59,320 bases of DNA from CAYYYA01 sp964487895 (lineage in GTDB: Bacteria; Patescibacteriota; Patescibacteriia; UBA1558; 2-01-FULL-52-15), in the NCBI GenBank assembly GCA_964487895.1, contig CAZASM010000003.1, forward strand, positions 1 to 59,320, written 5' to 3'. A program made the position numbers and the translations under genes. Of the stretch, positions 41,092 to 48,519 are shown piece after piece. Numbering within the stretch: position 1 is the first letter of the stretch; the number at the start of each line of letters is the position of its first letter. A model generated the notes under the pieces. That model searched no databases. It was not told the DNA's origin and worked only from the letters and a program-made list of their open reading frames with translations.

Positions 41092-42120
41092 ATGGCTGAT
41101 ATCATCTCCAAATTAAGTGTCAAAGAGCTACCCGAGGATAAGACCTGGGATTTGACTTTACGTCCTCGAACACTCGATGACTATATCGGGCAGACACAAG
41201 TCAAAAGTAATTTGGCGATTTTTTTGCAAGCGGCTAAACAACGGGAAGAGCCGATAGAGCATGTCTTGATCTACGGTCCTCCAGGATTAGGCAAGACGAC
41301 CTTGGCTAATATCATTGCTAAGGAAATGGGAGTTAATATTAAAACTACATCCGGACCGGCAATTACCAAGGCCGGAGATCTCGCTGCTATCCTGACCAAC
41401 ATGCAAGCTGGCGATATTTTATTTATCGACGAGATTCATCGCTTGAATAAAGTAATCGAAGAAATATTATATCCAGCGATGGAAGACTGCGCCATTGATT
41501 TGATCTTAGGCAAAGGTCCAAGTGCGCAAACAGTTCGTTTGGATTTACCACGCTTCACCATTGTTGGTGCCACCACTCGTTACAATTTATTATCCTCACC
41601 ACTCCGTGATCGCTTCGGTGCTACCTATCGATTAGATTTTTATCGTAAGGAAGAAATTTCGGATATTGTGAAGCGCTCTGCTCAGATTTTAGCTTTGGAC
41701 TTAGACGAAGACGCTGCTCTGGAAATATCACGTCGCAGTCGCGCAACTCCGCGCGTGGCTAATCGTATCTTAAAGCGTGTGAGAGATTTCTCCCAAGTCA
41801 AAGGCGACGGTGGTAGGATTACTTTACGTCAGACGCAAGAAGCTTTAGCCTTACTCGGTATTGACGACGCTGGTTTAGAAGAGCTTGACCGTCAGCTTCT
41901 GATGAATATTATTGAGAAATTTTCTGGTGGACCAGTTGGTGTCACGACTTTGGCGGCAGCGATGCAAGAAGACATGGGTACGATTGAAGAAATTTATGAA
42001 CCGTATCTAATGCAGTTGGGATTTCTGGCACGGACTTCGCGTGGGAGAGTAGTGACTGAGCGTGGCTATGAGCATATGGGAGTGGAGGTGCCGAAGGATA
42101 TTACACAGAAATTGTTGTAA
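41092..42120 (+). CDS. ruvB: Holliday junction branch-migration ATPase RuvB
   Basis: The 342 residues match RuvB throughout: LRPRTLDDYIGQTQVKSNL, Walker A GPPGLGKTTLAN, Walker B ILFIDEIHRLN, the arginine-finger region GATTRYNLLSSPLRDRFG, and a C-terminal winged helix ending with GRVVTERGYEHMG. It drives branch migration with RuvA, which is not in this window. TAAGG lies upstream of the ATG, and a TTGAAA-N17-TAAGGT box could be its promoter. Confidence 0.97.
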   Translation: MADIISKLSVKELPEDKTWDLTLRPRTLDDYIGQTQVKSNLAIFLQAAKQREEPIEHVLIYGPPGLGKTTLANIIAKEMGVNIKTTSGPAITKAGDLAAILTNMQAGDILFIDEIHRLNKVIEEILYPAMEDCAIDLILGKGPSAQTVRLDLPRFTIVGATTRYNLLSSPLRDRFGATYRLDFYRKEEISDIVKRSAQILALDLDEDAALEISRRSRATPRVANRILKRVRDFSQVKGDGGRITLRQTQEALALLGIDDAGLEELDRQLLMNIIEKFSGGPVGVTTLAAAMQEDMGTIEEIYEPYLMQLGFLARTSRGRVVTERGYEHMGVEVPKDITQKLL

Positions 42121-42155
42121 CCTCCCCGCGCCCCTCCTTATTAAGGAGGGGATTA
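42117..42155. repeat. CCCCTCC palindromic element, copy 4
   Basis: CCCCTCCTTATTAAGGAGGGG, directly after ruvB and before the A tract of the next terminator. Confidence 0.7.
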
Positions 42156-42156
42156 T

Positions 42157-42316
42157 TGTAAAAAAAATCGCCCTGCCACCCTCATTTGCGTGAGAGATGA
42201 CAGGGCGTTTCGGTATCATGGCGGCCAAACCTTCGTTCGCACATATTATCGGCTTGGTTTTTTCGTGCCCCCCGGCACTAGCCAAAATACCTAAGTCGGA
42301 GTATTTATTCACAGGA
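42157..42316 (-). ncRNA. Structured tail region ending in a terminator (possible RNA 3b)
   Basis: Read on the minus strand it holds AATAC..GTATT, TTGG..GTGCC-GGGG-GGCAC..CCAA, and a final CGCCCTG..CAGGGCG stem followed by eight T. No separate promoter is visible, so it may be read-through from the unit upstream. A GTG-initiated frame crosses it but lacks a ribosome-binding site. Confidence 0.4.
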
Positions 42317-42550
42317 GAAAAAAATCCGAGTTACTCCCCGAATAGCTCCTCGGCCGCTGGAGGAAACTGATTCGAGTCGTAACTCGGAAGTCACCGACTT
42401 TTTGGCGGGAAAGGGCAACGGATCCCGAACGTTAGAATCGGTGACACAAATACTACTGTGACAAGCAAGGTTTGGAGTTGAAGACCAACAGGGCGGCGTT
42501 AGTCGTCAGTCCTAGTCTTGCTTGTCACATGATATATCCAAGGAGCAATT
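42317..42550 (-). ncRNA. Predicted structured small RNA 3
   Basis: A minus-strand promoter (TTGACA 42585-42580, 17-base spacer, TAGTTT 42562-42557) should start transcription near 42550. The transcript contains three consecutive long-armed hairpins. GTGACAAGCAAG/CTTGCTTGTCAC encloses about 50 bases. GTCACCGA/TCGGTGAC comes next. CCGAGTTAC/GTAACTCGG is followed by ATTTTTTTC as terminator. The last hairpin contains a TTTCCTCC..GAGGAG..ATTCGG motif shared with RNA 2. I recognise no RNA family (not tmRNA, RNase P, SRP or 6S by their signature sequences). Confidence 0.6.
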
Positions 42551-42556
42551 AATTGC

Positions 42557-42585
42557 AAACTAGCATTATGTAGACTGTATGTCAA
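42557..42585 (-). promoter_or_regulatory. Promoter of small RNA 3
   Basis: TTGACA, a 17-base spacer and TAGTTT, read on the minus strand. Confidence 0.65.
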
Positions 42586-42604
42586 GACTAGATCTTAGTC
42601 ATGT

Positions 42605-42933
42605 AAAAAAATAAAAAAACCGCCATGCACTATCTGAGCTGCACGGCGGTGGTTAGCGGTCCGAGTCTCGCTTGCAACAATCCCCTGCGACCGCTAACCA
42701 AAATAACTTCTCCGCTCACGACCGAATCCTCCCTGCCTGCGGCGGGCAGGCGTGGAGGAAACCTCGGACATCTAGCAACCCCGAAAGATTGCTTGCAGGT
42801 CATTGTGAGCGGAGAAAATTGAACCCTCCTACCGATGCCGAATCCTCCGCAGAGGAAGCCTTCGTCAATCATGCTCTTTCGAGAAAAAGCACGCACGGAC
42901 TCACGCGGGAGGAGGGGAAAGTACTGAAACTTA
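42605..42933 (-). ncRNA. Predicted structured small RNA 2 (about 330 nt)
   Basis: The minus-strand promoter TTGACC-N17-TATCAT (42968-42940) starts it near 42933. It ends at a strong terminator (ACCGCC.TGCA/TGCA.GGCGGT plus a run of T, 42611-42650). Perfect 11-bp closing helices are TCTCCGCTCAC/GTGAGCGGAGA (42709-42719 with 42805-42815) and GGTTAGCGGTC/GACCGCTAACC (42651-42661 with 42689-42699). Two TTCCTC..GGAGGATTCGG hairpins occur, one with a CTGCCTGCGGCGGGCAGG palindrome in its loop. Overlapping open frames on both strands lack ribosome-binding sites. The family is unknown. Confidence 0.6.
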
Positions 42934-42939
42934 TTTCTG

Positions 42940-42968
42940 ATGATAGGCTAGTTTAGGCCTGTGGTCAA
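42940..42968 (-). promoter_or_regulatory. Promoter of small RNA 2
   Basis: TTGACC, a 17-base spacer and TATCAT on the minus strand. Confidence 0.65.
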
Positions 42969-42985
42969 GATGTAATACGTAGTAA

Positions 42986-43170
42986 GCAAAAGACCCTGAC
43001 AAAGCATGGAAGTCAGGGCCTGGTAAGCATTGTCTCTGGTTGAGACGACGCTAAGGTTGATTTAGTTGTACTGACGTGTCGCGTGTGCCGCAACTAATAA
43101 TTTATATTTCCCAAGCCAGAGGCTTGTAGGGAATTTTTGGTTGGGTTGTCGACGGTTCTAAAGAACTACT
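42986..43170 (-). ncRNA. Predicted structured small RNA 1 (about 185 nt)
   Basis: The minus-strand promoter is TTGACA-N17-TAAACT (43205-43177). Predicted hairpins in order are GTTC-TTTA-GAAC, TTCCC..CAAGCC-TCT-GGCTTG..GGAA, TTAGTTG..CAACTAA, and GTCTC-AACCA-GAGAC inside AGC..GCT. The terminator is CCCTGAC..GTCAGGG followed by TCTTTTG. It lies directly after the terminator of the gene at 43260 and before RNA 2. No known family is recognised. Confidence 0.6.
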
Positions 43171-43176
43171 TAATAC

Positions 43177-43205
43177 AGTTTAGCACAGAAAAAGTTTTTT
43201 GTCAA
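43177..43205 (-). promoter_or_regulatory. Promoter of small RNA 1
   Basis: TTGACA, a 17-base spacer and TAAACT on the minus strand. Confidence 0.7.
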
Positions 43206-43246
43206 CTACGTTAGATGCTAGTTATCTAACATGGTCAATCTTTTTT

Positions 43247-43275
43247 AAAGAAAAAGGCCTCACGGGGAGGCCTTG
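43247..43275 (-). terminator. Terminator overlapping the stop of the 43260 gene
   Basis: The stem AAGGCCT/AGGCCTT with a 7-base loop and a T tract on the minus strand. The TGA stop at 43260-43262 lies in the hairpin. Confidence 0.8.
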
Positions 43276-43673
43276 GTTAGGGTTTTTGTTTTGTCGTTCA
43301 CTAAGGATAGTTGGCGAATGGTCATGCCAGCGCTATGGCCTCCACAATCCCAGTGGACAACTGCTAGGAACGTGTCTCGATCTCTGGTATCGGTGCTAAA
43401 AGGAATGCTCATGGCACGTCGAATGAGTAGATGACTGACTATCCCTGTTTTGCCTGTGCCATTTTCGCTCACTCTCTGCCCGATCCATTTTTTTTGGGCA
43501 GTTTTCACTTCAGCAATACGTTTTCTTGGAGGCACTTTGTTGCGCGTGACTCCTCCTTGTAGGATGTAGTCTGCCAGATTGGCTATCCCAGAATTCGTAG
43601 GGGGAATAGTAACGCCGTTTTGTTCCAGGAACACTTTTCGTTCGGCAACATCGCCAGCGACTCGAGATCTCAT
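43260..43673 (-). CDS. Basic hypothetical protein (cassette-type gene)
   Basis: The 137-residue protein starts MRSRVAGDVAERKVF with GAGGAGG before the ATG. It is strongly basic (RNKVPPRKRIAEVKTAQKKW near 45-64) and has no signal peptide or membrane span. Its last two residues are encoded in the terminator stem. A TTGACA-N17-TAAAAA promoter (43751-43723) begins just inside the end of ychF's flank. The sequence TTGACATTCTGGC at its -35 region is identical to that of the small-RNA promoter at 45.08 kb. Nucleic-acid binding is possible from its charge, but no family is recognised. Confidence 0.7.
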   Translation of the reverse strand: MRSRVAGDVAERKVFLEQNGVTIPPTNSGIANLADYILQGGVTRNKVPPRKRIAEVKTAQKKWIGQRVSENGTGKTGIVSHLLIRRAMSIPFSTDTRDRDTFLAVVHWDCGGHSAGMTIRQLSLVNDKTKTLTKASP

Positions 43674-43722
43674 AGAGCCTCCTCACAGGTCTAAGATAAT
43701 CGTCAACATAAGAACTGAGCTC

Positions 43723-43751
43723 TTTTTACTGCAGAGTAGCCAGAATGTCAA
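43723..43751 (-). promoter_or_regulatory. Promoter of the 43260 gene
   Basis: TTGACA (43751-43746), a 17-base spacer and TAAAAA (43728-43723) on the minus strand. Confidence 0.6.
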
Positions 43752-43755
43752 CCGC

Positions 43756-44823
43756 TTACTTATTAGAAAAATGAAAGTGTACCACGTCGCCATCTTGCAT
43801 GACGTAGTCTTTACCTTCCATACGAAGCTTACCAATATCTCGCGCCCCTGACCAACTGCCAGCAGTTAATAACTCTTGCCAGTTGACTACTTCAGCGCGG
43901 ATAAAGCCAGCTTCAAAATCAGTGTGGATGACACCAGCTGCTTGGGGGGCTTTGGTTCCAACATTAATAGTCCAAGCTTTGGTTTCTTCTGGGCCCGTGG
44001 TGATATAGGTTTGTAATTGGAGTAAACGGTAGCTGGCAGTGATCAGATCATCGAGACCAGAGGCATGAAGTTTTAGTTCTTGCAAAAATTCCGCCCGCTC
44101 TTCGTCAGACAATTCTGCTAGCTCTGATTCTAACTTGGCGCAAATTCGAATAGCATCTGGTGGTAAATCTATCGCTTGTTGCAACTGCTCTTGATCTACA
44201 TTCATGACATAGAGCATTGGCTTCAATGTTAGCAGATTTAAACTCTTGATGATTTTTCTTTCTTCATCGGTCAGCTCTAAGGCGCTGGCTAATTTACTTT
44301 CTTCTAGATGTTTAACTACGCGTTCAAGAATAGCGATCTCAGCCAGAGCTTCTTTTGGTACCACACCTTTGGCCTGAGCTTTGGCTCGACTGAGACGATT
44401 GGTAGCTGTTTCTAAATCAGCTAAGACTAACTCCAAATTGATAACCTCTTGGTCATTTTTTGGATCGACCTTGCCGTGGACATGAATGACATCAGCGTGT
44501 TCAAAACTACGCACTACTTGGACAATAGCATCGACGTCTTTAATATTATTGAGAAATTTATTACCAAGACCTTCTCCTTGAGAAGCGCCTTTGACCAGAC
44601 CAGCGATATCGACAAATTCAATCGTCGTCGGTACGACTTTAGCCGATTTAGACATCACAGCTAGTTTGTCTAAACGTTCATCCGGTACAGCCACCACGCC
44701 GACATTAGGATCAATGGTACAAAAAGGATAATTCGAAGCATCAACCTTTTTTTTGGTTAAGGCTTGAAAGAGAGTTGATTTGCCGACGTTGGGGAGGCCG
44801 ACGATGCCGAGGGAAAATGACAT
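43756..44823 (-). CDS. ychF: Ribosome-binding ATPase YchF/OLA1
   Basis: The 355-residue Obg-family protein shows G1 GLPNVGKSTLFQALT at 8-22, switch VDIAGLVKGASQGEGLGNKFL, the NVD variant of the NKxD motif (YVMNVDQEQ) that favours ATP, and a C-terminal TGS domain ending in GDVVHFHFSNK. It binds ribosomes and is linked to translation and stress control. A heptanucleotide array (GTATAAA/GTATAAA/GTATGAA, 44836-44858) lies in its leader. Confidence 0.96.
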   Translation of the reverse strand: MSFSLGIVGLPNVGKSTLFQALTKKKVDASNYPFCTIDPNVGVVAVPDERLDKLAVMSKSAKVVPTTIEFVDIAGLVKGASQGEGLGNKFLNNIKDVDAIVQVVRSFEHADVIHVHGKVDPKNDQEVINLELVLADLETATNRLSRAKAQAKGVVPKEALAEIAILERVVKHLEESKLASALELTDEERKIIKSLNLLTLKPMLYVMNVDQEQLQQAIDLPPDAIRICAKLESELAELSDEERAEFLQELKLHASGLDDLITASYRLLQLQTYITTGPEETKAWTINVGTKAPQAAGVIHTDFEAGFIRAEVVNWQELLTAGSWSGARDIGKLRMEGKDYVMQDGDVVHFHFSNK

Positions 44824-44890
44824 TTGTTAGTAGGAGGTATAAAGTATAAAGTATGAAGTTGGTGAACCATTGACTGAGGAACTATATCGT

Positions 44891-45045
44891 TAAAAAAGGT
44901 GGACCGCAAGTCTCGTGTCGAGACTTGCGGTCTAAGATTAGGGTGCCTTACCGTTCTGCCGATACGATCCGCGAGAGGTTACGTGAACCTCAACCAGAGG
45001 ATGCGGTTCGCTGTCGAGCGGCGCAGTAAGGCACAAGAACGATAG
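44891..45045 (-). ncRNA. Predicted structured small RNA 4
   Basis: A minus-strand promoter (TTGACA 45081-45076, 17-base spacer, TACTTT 45058-45053) precedes a domain closed by GTGCCTTAC/GTAAGGCAC (44943-44951 with 45026-45034). The domain contains a GAGGTT-CACGT-AACCTC hairpin and a CCGC..GCGG helix. The transcript ends in a perfect 14-bp terminator stem (GACCGCAAGTCTCG over TGT) with a T tract. No open frame of note lies inside it. The family is unknown. The -35 region shares 13 identical bases with the promoter of the 43260 gene. Confidence 0.6.
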
Positions 45046-45052
45046 ATATACT

Positions 45053-45081
45053 AAAGTACTATTTATATGCCAGAATGTCAA
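45053..45081 (-). promoter_or_regulatory. Promoter of small RNA 4
   Basis: TTGACA, a 17-base spacer and TACTTT on the minus strand. Confidence 0.55.
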
Positions 45082-45106
45082 TATAATTCCTGCTGTGATT
45101 TTAAAT

Positions 45107-45134
45107 TTGTATAATATCAATCGCCTGTTATAAT
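45107..45134 (+). promoter_or_regulatory. Promoter of the UvrD/PcrA helicase
   Basis: TTGTAT, a 16-base spacer and TATAAT. The leader is about 25 bases. Confidence 0.6.
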
Positions 45135-45165
45135 GGTGGAACGCTGAGTTACATTTATATACAGT

Positions 45166-47163
45166 ATGACTAAATCTCCCGTAGATTATTCTGCAGAATT
45201 AAACGACCAACAGCTGGCAGTGGTGGAAAGCAAACCTGGACCGGCTTTAGTTTTGGCTGGCGCTGGATCGGGCAAGACACGTACGCTAATTTATCGTTTA
45301 TCTTGGCTGATTGATCACGGATTTGCCAAAGACAGAATTTTATTATTGACGTTTACCAACAAAGCCGCTAAAGAAATGATGTCGCGGGCGGAACAGTTGC
45401 TTCAAGGTCGCGGAGGCAATAAAGCGTTCTGGGGCGGAACCTTTCATTCGACCGCCAACAGATTATTAAGAAAATATAGTAAACTTTTACACCTGAAACA
45501 CAACTTTACTATTTTAGATACAGACGACAGCCAATCATTGATCAAAGCGGCGATGCGAGAGTTCGCCGGCAGTAAACCAACGGTGAAAAAACCCAGTCCA
45601 GCCTTGGTCCACGATGTTATCAGTTATAGTCGTAACTCGGGCCAACCAATTGAGAAAGCGATTGAGCTGAAATATCCTGAGTTAGTCAAAGAAATTGAGT
45701 TTATCGAAAAAGTCGCCACTGAGTTTGAGAGAAAGAAACGAGCCAGCGGTTCATTAGACTTCGATGATCTGTTAATTTTCTGGTTAAAGCTGTTACAAAA
45801 TCCACAATGGCGTCCGATCATTGCTAAGCACTGGGACTATATTTTAGTTGATGAATATCAAGATACGAACTGGATTCAGGATCAGATTGTTCGTCTTCTT
45901 GCTGCTGACCATCATAATATTTTGGTTGTTGGTGACGATGCGCAGAGTATTTATTCGTTCCGGGCGGCCCAGATAGAAAATATTCTACAGTTCCCGAAGC
46001 AATTTCCTGACGCGCAAGTCTATCGTTTGGAGCGTAACTATCGCTCGACGCCAGAGATCTTAGAATTAGCTAATGAGGTCATCGAAAAAAATACCAAACA
46101 GTTTCGTAAGAAGTTATTTACCAAGGAAGAAGGCTTTACTAAACCAGAGCTAGTAGTAGCGCAAGATACTGGCGAAGAAGCGCGTTGGATTGCGGAGAGA
46201 ATTTTAGCTTTGGAGAATGAAGGAGTTGATCTAGCTAATATTGCTGTTCTTTTCCGCGCCGCACATCATTCACAAGAACTGGAGTTACAATTAAATAAGC
46301 GTTCCATACCATATGAGATGCGCGGTGGCTTGAAGTTTTTTGAGCGGGCGCATATCAAAGACATGTTGTCCTATTTGCGTCTGACGGCGAATAGTCAGGA
46401 TGAAGCAGCTTGGTTGCGTGTTTTACTAATGCAGCCTGGTATTGGTGATGTCGCTGCGCAAAAGATTGTGCGCCAGGTCAGTGAAGTTGATACTTTAGAA
46501 CGAGCCTTAGGTTTATCTTTGTCTTTATCAGCTCAAGCTTACGCTGGTTGGCAAGGTTTGACTAAGCATTTAGCCAAAGCTTTGGTAGTGCAGAAAGATT
46601 TTACCGTTGGCTCACTGATACGTTTGCTTTTGCCTGATTATGCACAATATCTCTCTGCTGCTTATGCCGACTATCGTCAACGTATTGATGACTTGGAGCA
46701 GTTCGCTGCTTTTGCTGATAACTATGAAGACTTATTAGAATTTTTGGCGGAGATGAGTTTGCAAGAAAGTTTCGCTATCAGAGGAACTGACGAGACGAAA
46801 CATGAAAGTAGTGTCGTGCTATCAACTGTCCATCAGGCAAAAGGTTTGGAGTGGCACGCGGTTTTCATCCTCAACGTCTCAGACAAATCATTTCCTCATC
46901 CACGAGCAGCCCGAGAGCCTGGTGGTATCGAAGAAGAGCGGCGATTATTTTACGTTGCTATCACCAGAGCGAAGCGCAGGTTGTATCTGTCCTATCCTAT
47001 TTCTGGCTCGTCATATTCGTTGAGTTTAAACCAACCATCGGACTTTATTCGTGAGATTAATCAGAAGTTTTTGTCTGGGGATAATTTCAGCCACGACAGT
47101 GATATAATAGAAATCGGTTCGGATGGGGAGAGAAGTTTTTTGCCCTCAATTGATCGTCTGTAA
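45166..47163 (+). CDS. pcrA: UvrD/PcrA/Rep-family DNA helicase
   Basis: The 665-residue superfamily 1A helicase has the Q motif LNDQQLAVV, Walker A GAGSGKT at 32-38, FTNKAAKEM, Walker B ILVDEYQDTN near 229, GDDAQSIYSFRAA, LERNYRSTPEIL, and motif VI with FYVAITRAKRRLYLSYP. It is shorter than PcrA of Bacillus and lacks a long C-terminal tail. It unwinds DNA 3' to 5' in repair and conflict resolution. The gene is followed 30 bp later by a nudix gene across a short heptanucleotide array. Confidence 0.94.
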   Translation: MTKSPVDYSAELNDQQLAVVESKPGPALVLAGAGSGKTRTLIYRLSWLIDHGFAKDRILLLTFTNKAAKEMMSRAEQLLQGRGGNKAFWGGTFHSTANRLLRKYSKLLHLKHNFTILDTDDSQSLIKAAMREFAGSKPTVKKPSPALVHDVISYSRNSGQPIEKAIELKYPELVKEIEFIEKVATEFERKKRASGSLDFDDLLIFWLKLLQNPQWRPIIAKHWDYILVDEYQDTNWIQDQIVRLLAADHHNILVVGDDAQSIYSFRAAQIENILQFPKQFPDAQVYRLERNYRSTPEILELANEVIEKNTKQFRKKLFTKEEGFTKPELVVAQDTGEEARWIAERILALENEGVDLANIAVLFRAAHHSQELELQLNKRSIPYEMRGGLKFFERAHIKDMLSYLRLTANSQDEAAWLRVLLMQPGIGDVAAQKIVRQVSEVDTLERALGLSLSLSAQAYAGWQGLTKHLAKALVVQKDFTVGSLIRLLLPDYAQYLSAAYADYRQRIDDLEQFAAFADNYEDLLEFLAEMSLQESFAIRGTDETKHESSVVLSTVHQAKGLEWHAVFILNVSDKSFPHPRAAREPGGIEEERRLFYVAITRAKRRLYLSYPISGSSYSLSLNQPSDFIREINQKFLSGDNFSHDSDIIEIGSDGERSFLPSIDRL

Positions 47164-47193
47164 ATAAGTTATAAGTATAAAGTTGAAAGTTAT

Positions 47194-47610
47194 ATGTCAG
47201 AACGCAGGTTGCCAAAAATAGGAGTAGCCGCAATTATCATTCGAGACGGTAAAGTTTTGATGAATAAACGTTTCGGTTCTCACGGATCTGACAAATGGTC
47301 ACTGGTAGGTGGTCATTTAGAATGGAAGGAATCTTTTGAAAACGCTGCTCGTCGTGAAGTCTTGGAAGAAGTTGGTCTTAAGGTAATATCGTCAAAAATG
47401 GTTACGGTAACAAATGATATCTTTGAATCTGATGATCGTCACTATATAACTATTTATATGCTGACTGAAGTAGAGCCTGGTGAACCTGAGATCAAAGAAC
47501 CTGAGCACTGTCAGGAATTACGCTGGGCCTCTTGGGATGATATGCCGCAGCCATTGGTTATTTGTATTGAAAACTTATTAAAACAGGGCTATAGGCCAGA
47601 AGGTGTATAA
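47194..47610 (+). CDS. Nudix hydrolase, MutT/Nudt15-like
   Basis: The 138-residue protein has the complete Nudix box at 40-62 (GHLEWKESFENAARREVLEEVGL), with the REVLEEVG metal-binding core. The surroundings (VLMNKRFGSHGSDKWSLVGGHLE) match the Nudt15-like sanitisers of modified nucleotides. The substrate cannot be told from sequence. The ATG lies at the end of a GTATAAA/GTTGAAA heptanucleotide array. It is followed 2 bp later by an exonuclease-like gene, so the two are an operon. Confidence 0.9.
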   Translation: MSERRLPKIGVAAIIIRDGKVLMNKRFGSHGSDKWSLVGGHLEWKESFENAARREVLEEVGLKVISSKMVTVTNDIFESDDRHYITIYMLTEVEPGEPEIKEPEHCQELRWASWDDMPQPLVICIENLLKQGYRPEGV

Positions 47611-47612
47611 CA

Positions 47613-48389
47613 ATGTCTGATAAAATTGTTCTTGATTTAGAAAGCAAAAAAACTTTTGACGAAGTTGGTGGTTATCATAATACACATCTGCTCGGAGTTT
47701 CAGTCTGTGGTGTTTACTCTTATGCCCGCGATGAGTATCGCGCCTTTCGGGAAGAAGAGTTTGGAGAAATGTTGGAGTGGCTCAAAGCAGCAGATCTGAT
47801 AATTGGTTTCAACAGTAAGCATTTTGACTTCACCGTTTTACAACCGTACTATCCAAATTTTAATCTAGCTCAGCTACCTCACTTAGATATCTTAGAAGAA
47901 ATTACTAATGTGCTGGGGAGACGCTTAAAATTAGACAGTGTGGCGCAAGAGACGTTAGGCTATGGCAAATCTGGAGACGGTCTGGATGCCATCCGCTACT
48001 TTCGAGCTGGTGATTGGGATAATCTGATCAAATATTGTTTGGTTGATGTCAAAGTGACGAAGGAAGTTTACGATTACGGTCTGGCACACGGCAACATCTG
48101 GTATAGCACCGGCGGAAAAAAAGAGAAGATCCCCATCAGCTGGCAAAAAGGGGAGCTAGTCGGTGATATAGTGAAGAAAGCTTTACTCCAAGGTCGCCAG
48201 TTGGCCATTGACTACATTGATGACGACGGCAAAACTATCCGTGACTTGATAGATATCCAAAAAATGGAAGGTGATAAGATTACTGCTTACTCTCATACAG
48301 CTCGCGCGGTTAAGGCATATGATTTGAGCAGAGTAAAGTCGGCTGAAGATGTCGGACCGATGCAGAATTGGCAGAAGGGGCTATTCTAA
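47613..48389 (+). CDS. RNase H-like 3'-5' exonuclease domain protein
   Basis: The 258-residue protein has a DEDD-type exonuclease core: IVLDLES with Asp8 and Glu10, LIIGFNSKHFD near 70, and YCLVDVKVTKEVYDYG near 145. These are the Exo I, II and III motifs of RNase_H_2/YprB-type proteins. Helicase and nudix genes precede it, which suggests a nucleic-acid maintenance cluster. The C-terminal 90 residues carry no motif I recognise. The substrate (DNA or RNA) is open. Confidence 0.82.
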   Translation: MSDKIVLDLESKKTFDEVGGYHNTHLLGVSVCGVYSYARDEYRAFREEEFGEMLEWLKAADLIIGFNSKHFDFTVLQPYYPNFNLAQLPHLDILEEITNVLGRRLKLDSVAQETLGYGKSGDGLDAIRYFRAGDWDNLIKYCLVDVKVTKEVYDYGLAHGNIWYSTGGKKEKIPISWQKGELVGDIVKKALLQGRQLAIDYIDDDGKTIRDLIDIQKMEGDKITAYSHTARAVKAYDLSRVKSAEDVGPMQNWQKGLF

Positions 48390-48470
48390 ATTAAGAATTT
48401 AGAAAGAAGAGTGAAGAGTATAGGAGATTGCCGCGCTCTGATTACAGAGCTCGCAATGACAGAGGTAAAG
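48390..48470. repeat. Heptanucleotide array and half TCATTGCGAG element
   Basis: 48390-48418 has AATTAAG/AATTTAG/AAAGAAG-type units. 48421-48466 reads GAGATTG..CTCGCAATGACA, the right half of the TCATTGCGAG family. Confidence 0.6.
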
Positions 48471-48504
48471 TTAAACCCCGGCTCGGTGTGAGTCGGGGTT
48501 TTTC
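48471..48504. terminator. Bidirectional terminator
   Basis: The stem AACCCCG/CGGGGTT with A and T tracts separates the exonuclease gene from the convergent 48520 gene. Confidence 0.8.
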
Positions 48505-48519
48505 GTTTGGTGATGAGTG

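Noticed and set aside
42007..42312. 101-codon minus frame beginning MNKYSDLGILASAGG
   Set aside because: It runs through a terminator, a palindromic repeat and the end of ruvB, and has no ribosome-binding site before its GTG.
42651..42699. Integron attC-like site (GGTTAGC..GCTAACC arms)
   Set aside because: The arms are in the wrong order for attC (which runs from RYYYAAC to GTTRRRY), there is no integrase and no cassette array.
42605..42933. RNase P RNA or tmRNA
   Set aside because: The GAGGAAAGTCC and tag-peptide/tRNA-like signatures are absent. The overall length is suitable, but the conserved core is not there.
42601..42960. Open frames on both strands in the small-RNA cluster (for example 42630-42896 minus and 42672-42956 plus)
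   Set aside because: They cross perfect inverted repeats, lack ribosome-binding sites, and sit between a promoter and terminator of a structured RNA. Their protein composition is Arg/Pro/Ser-rich, as in chance GC-rich frames.
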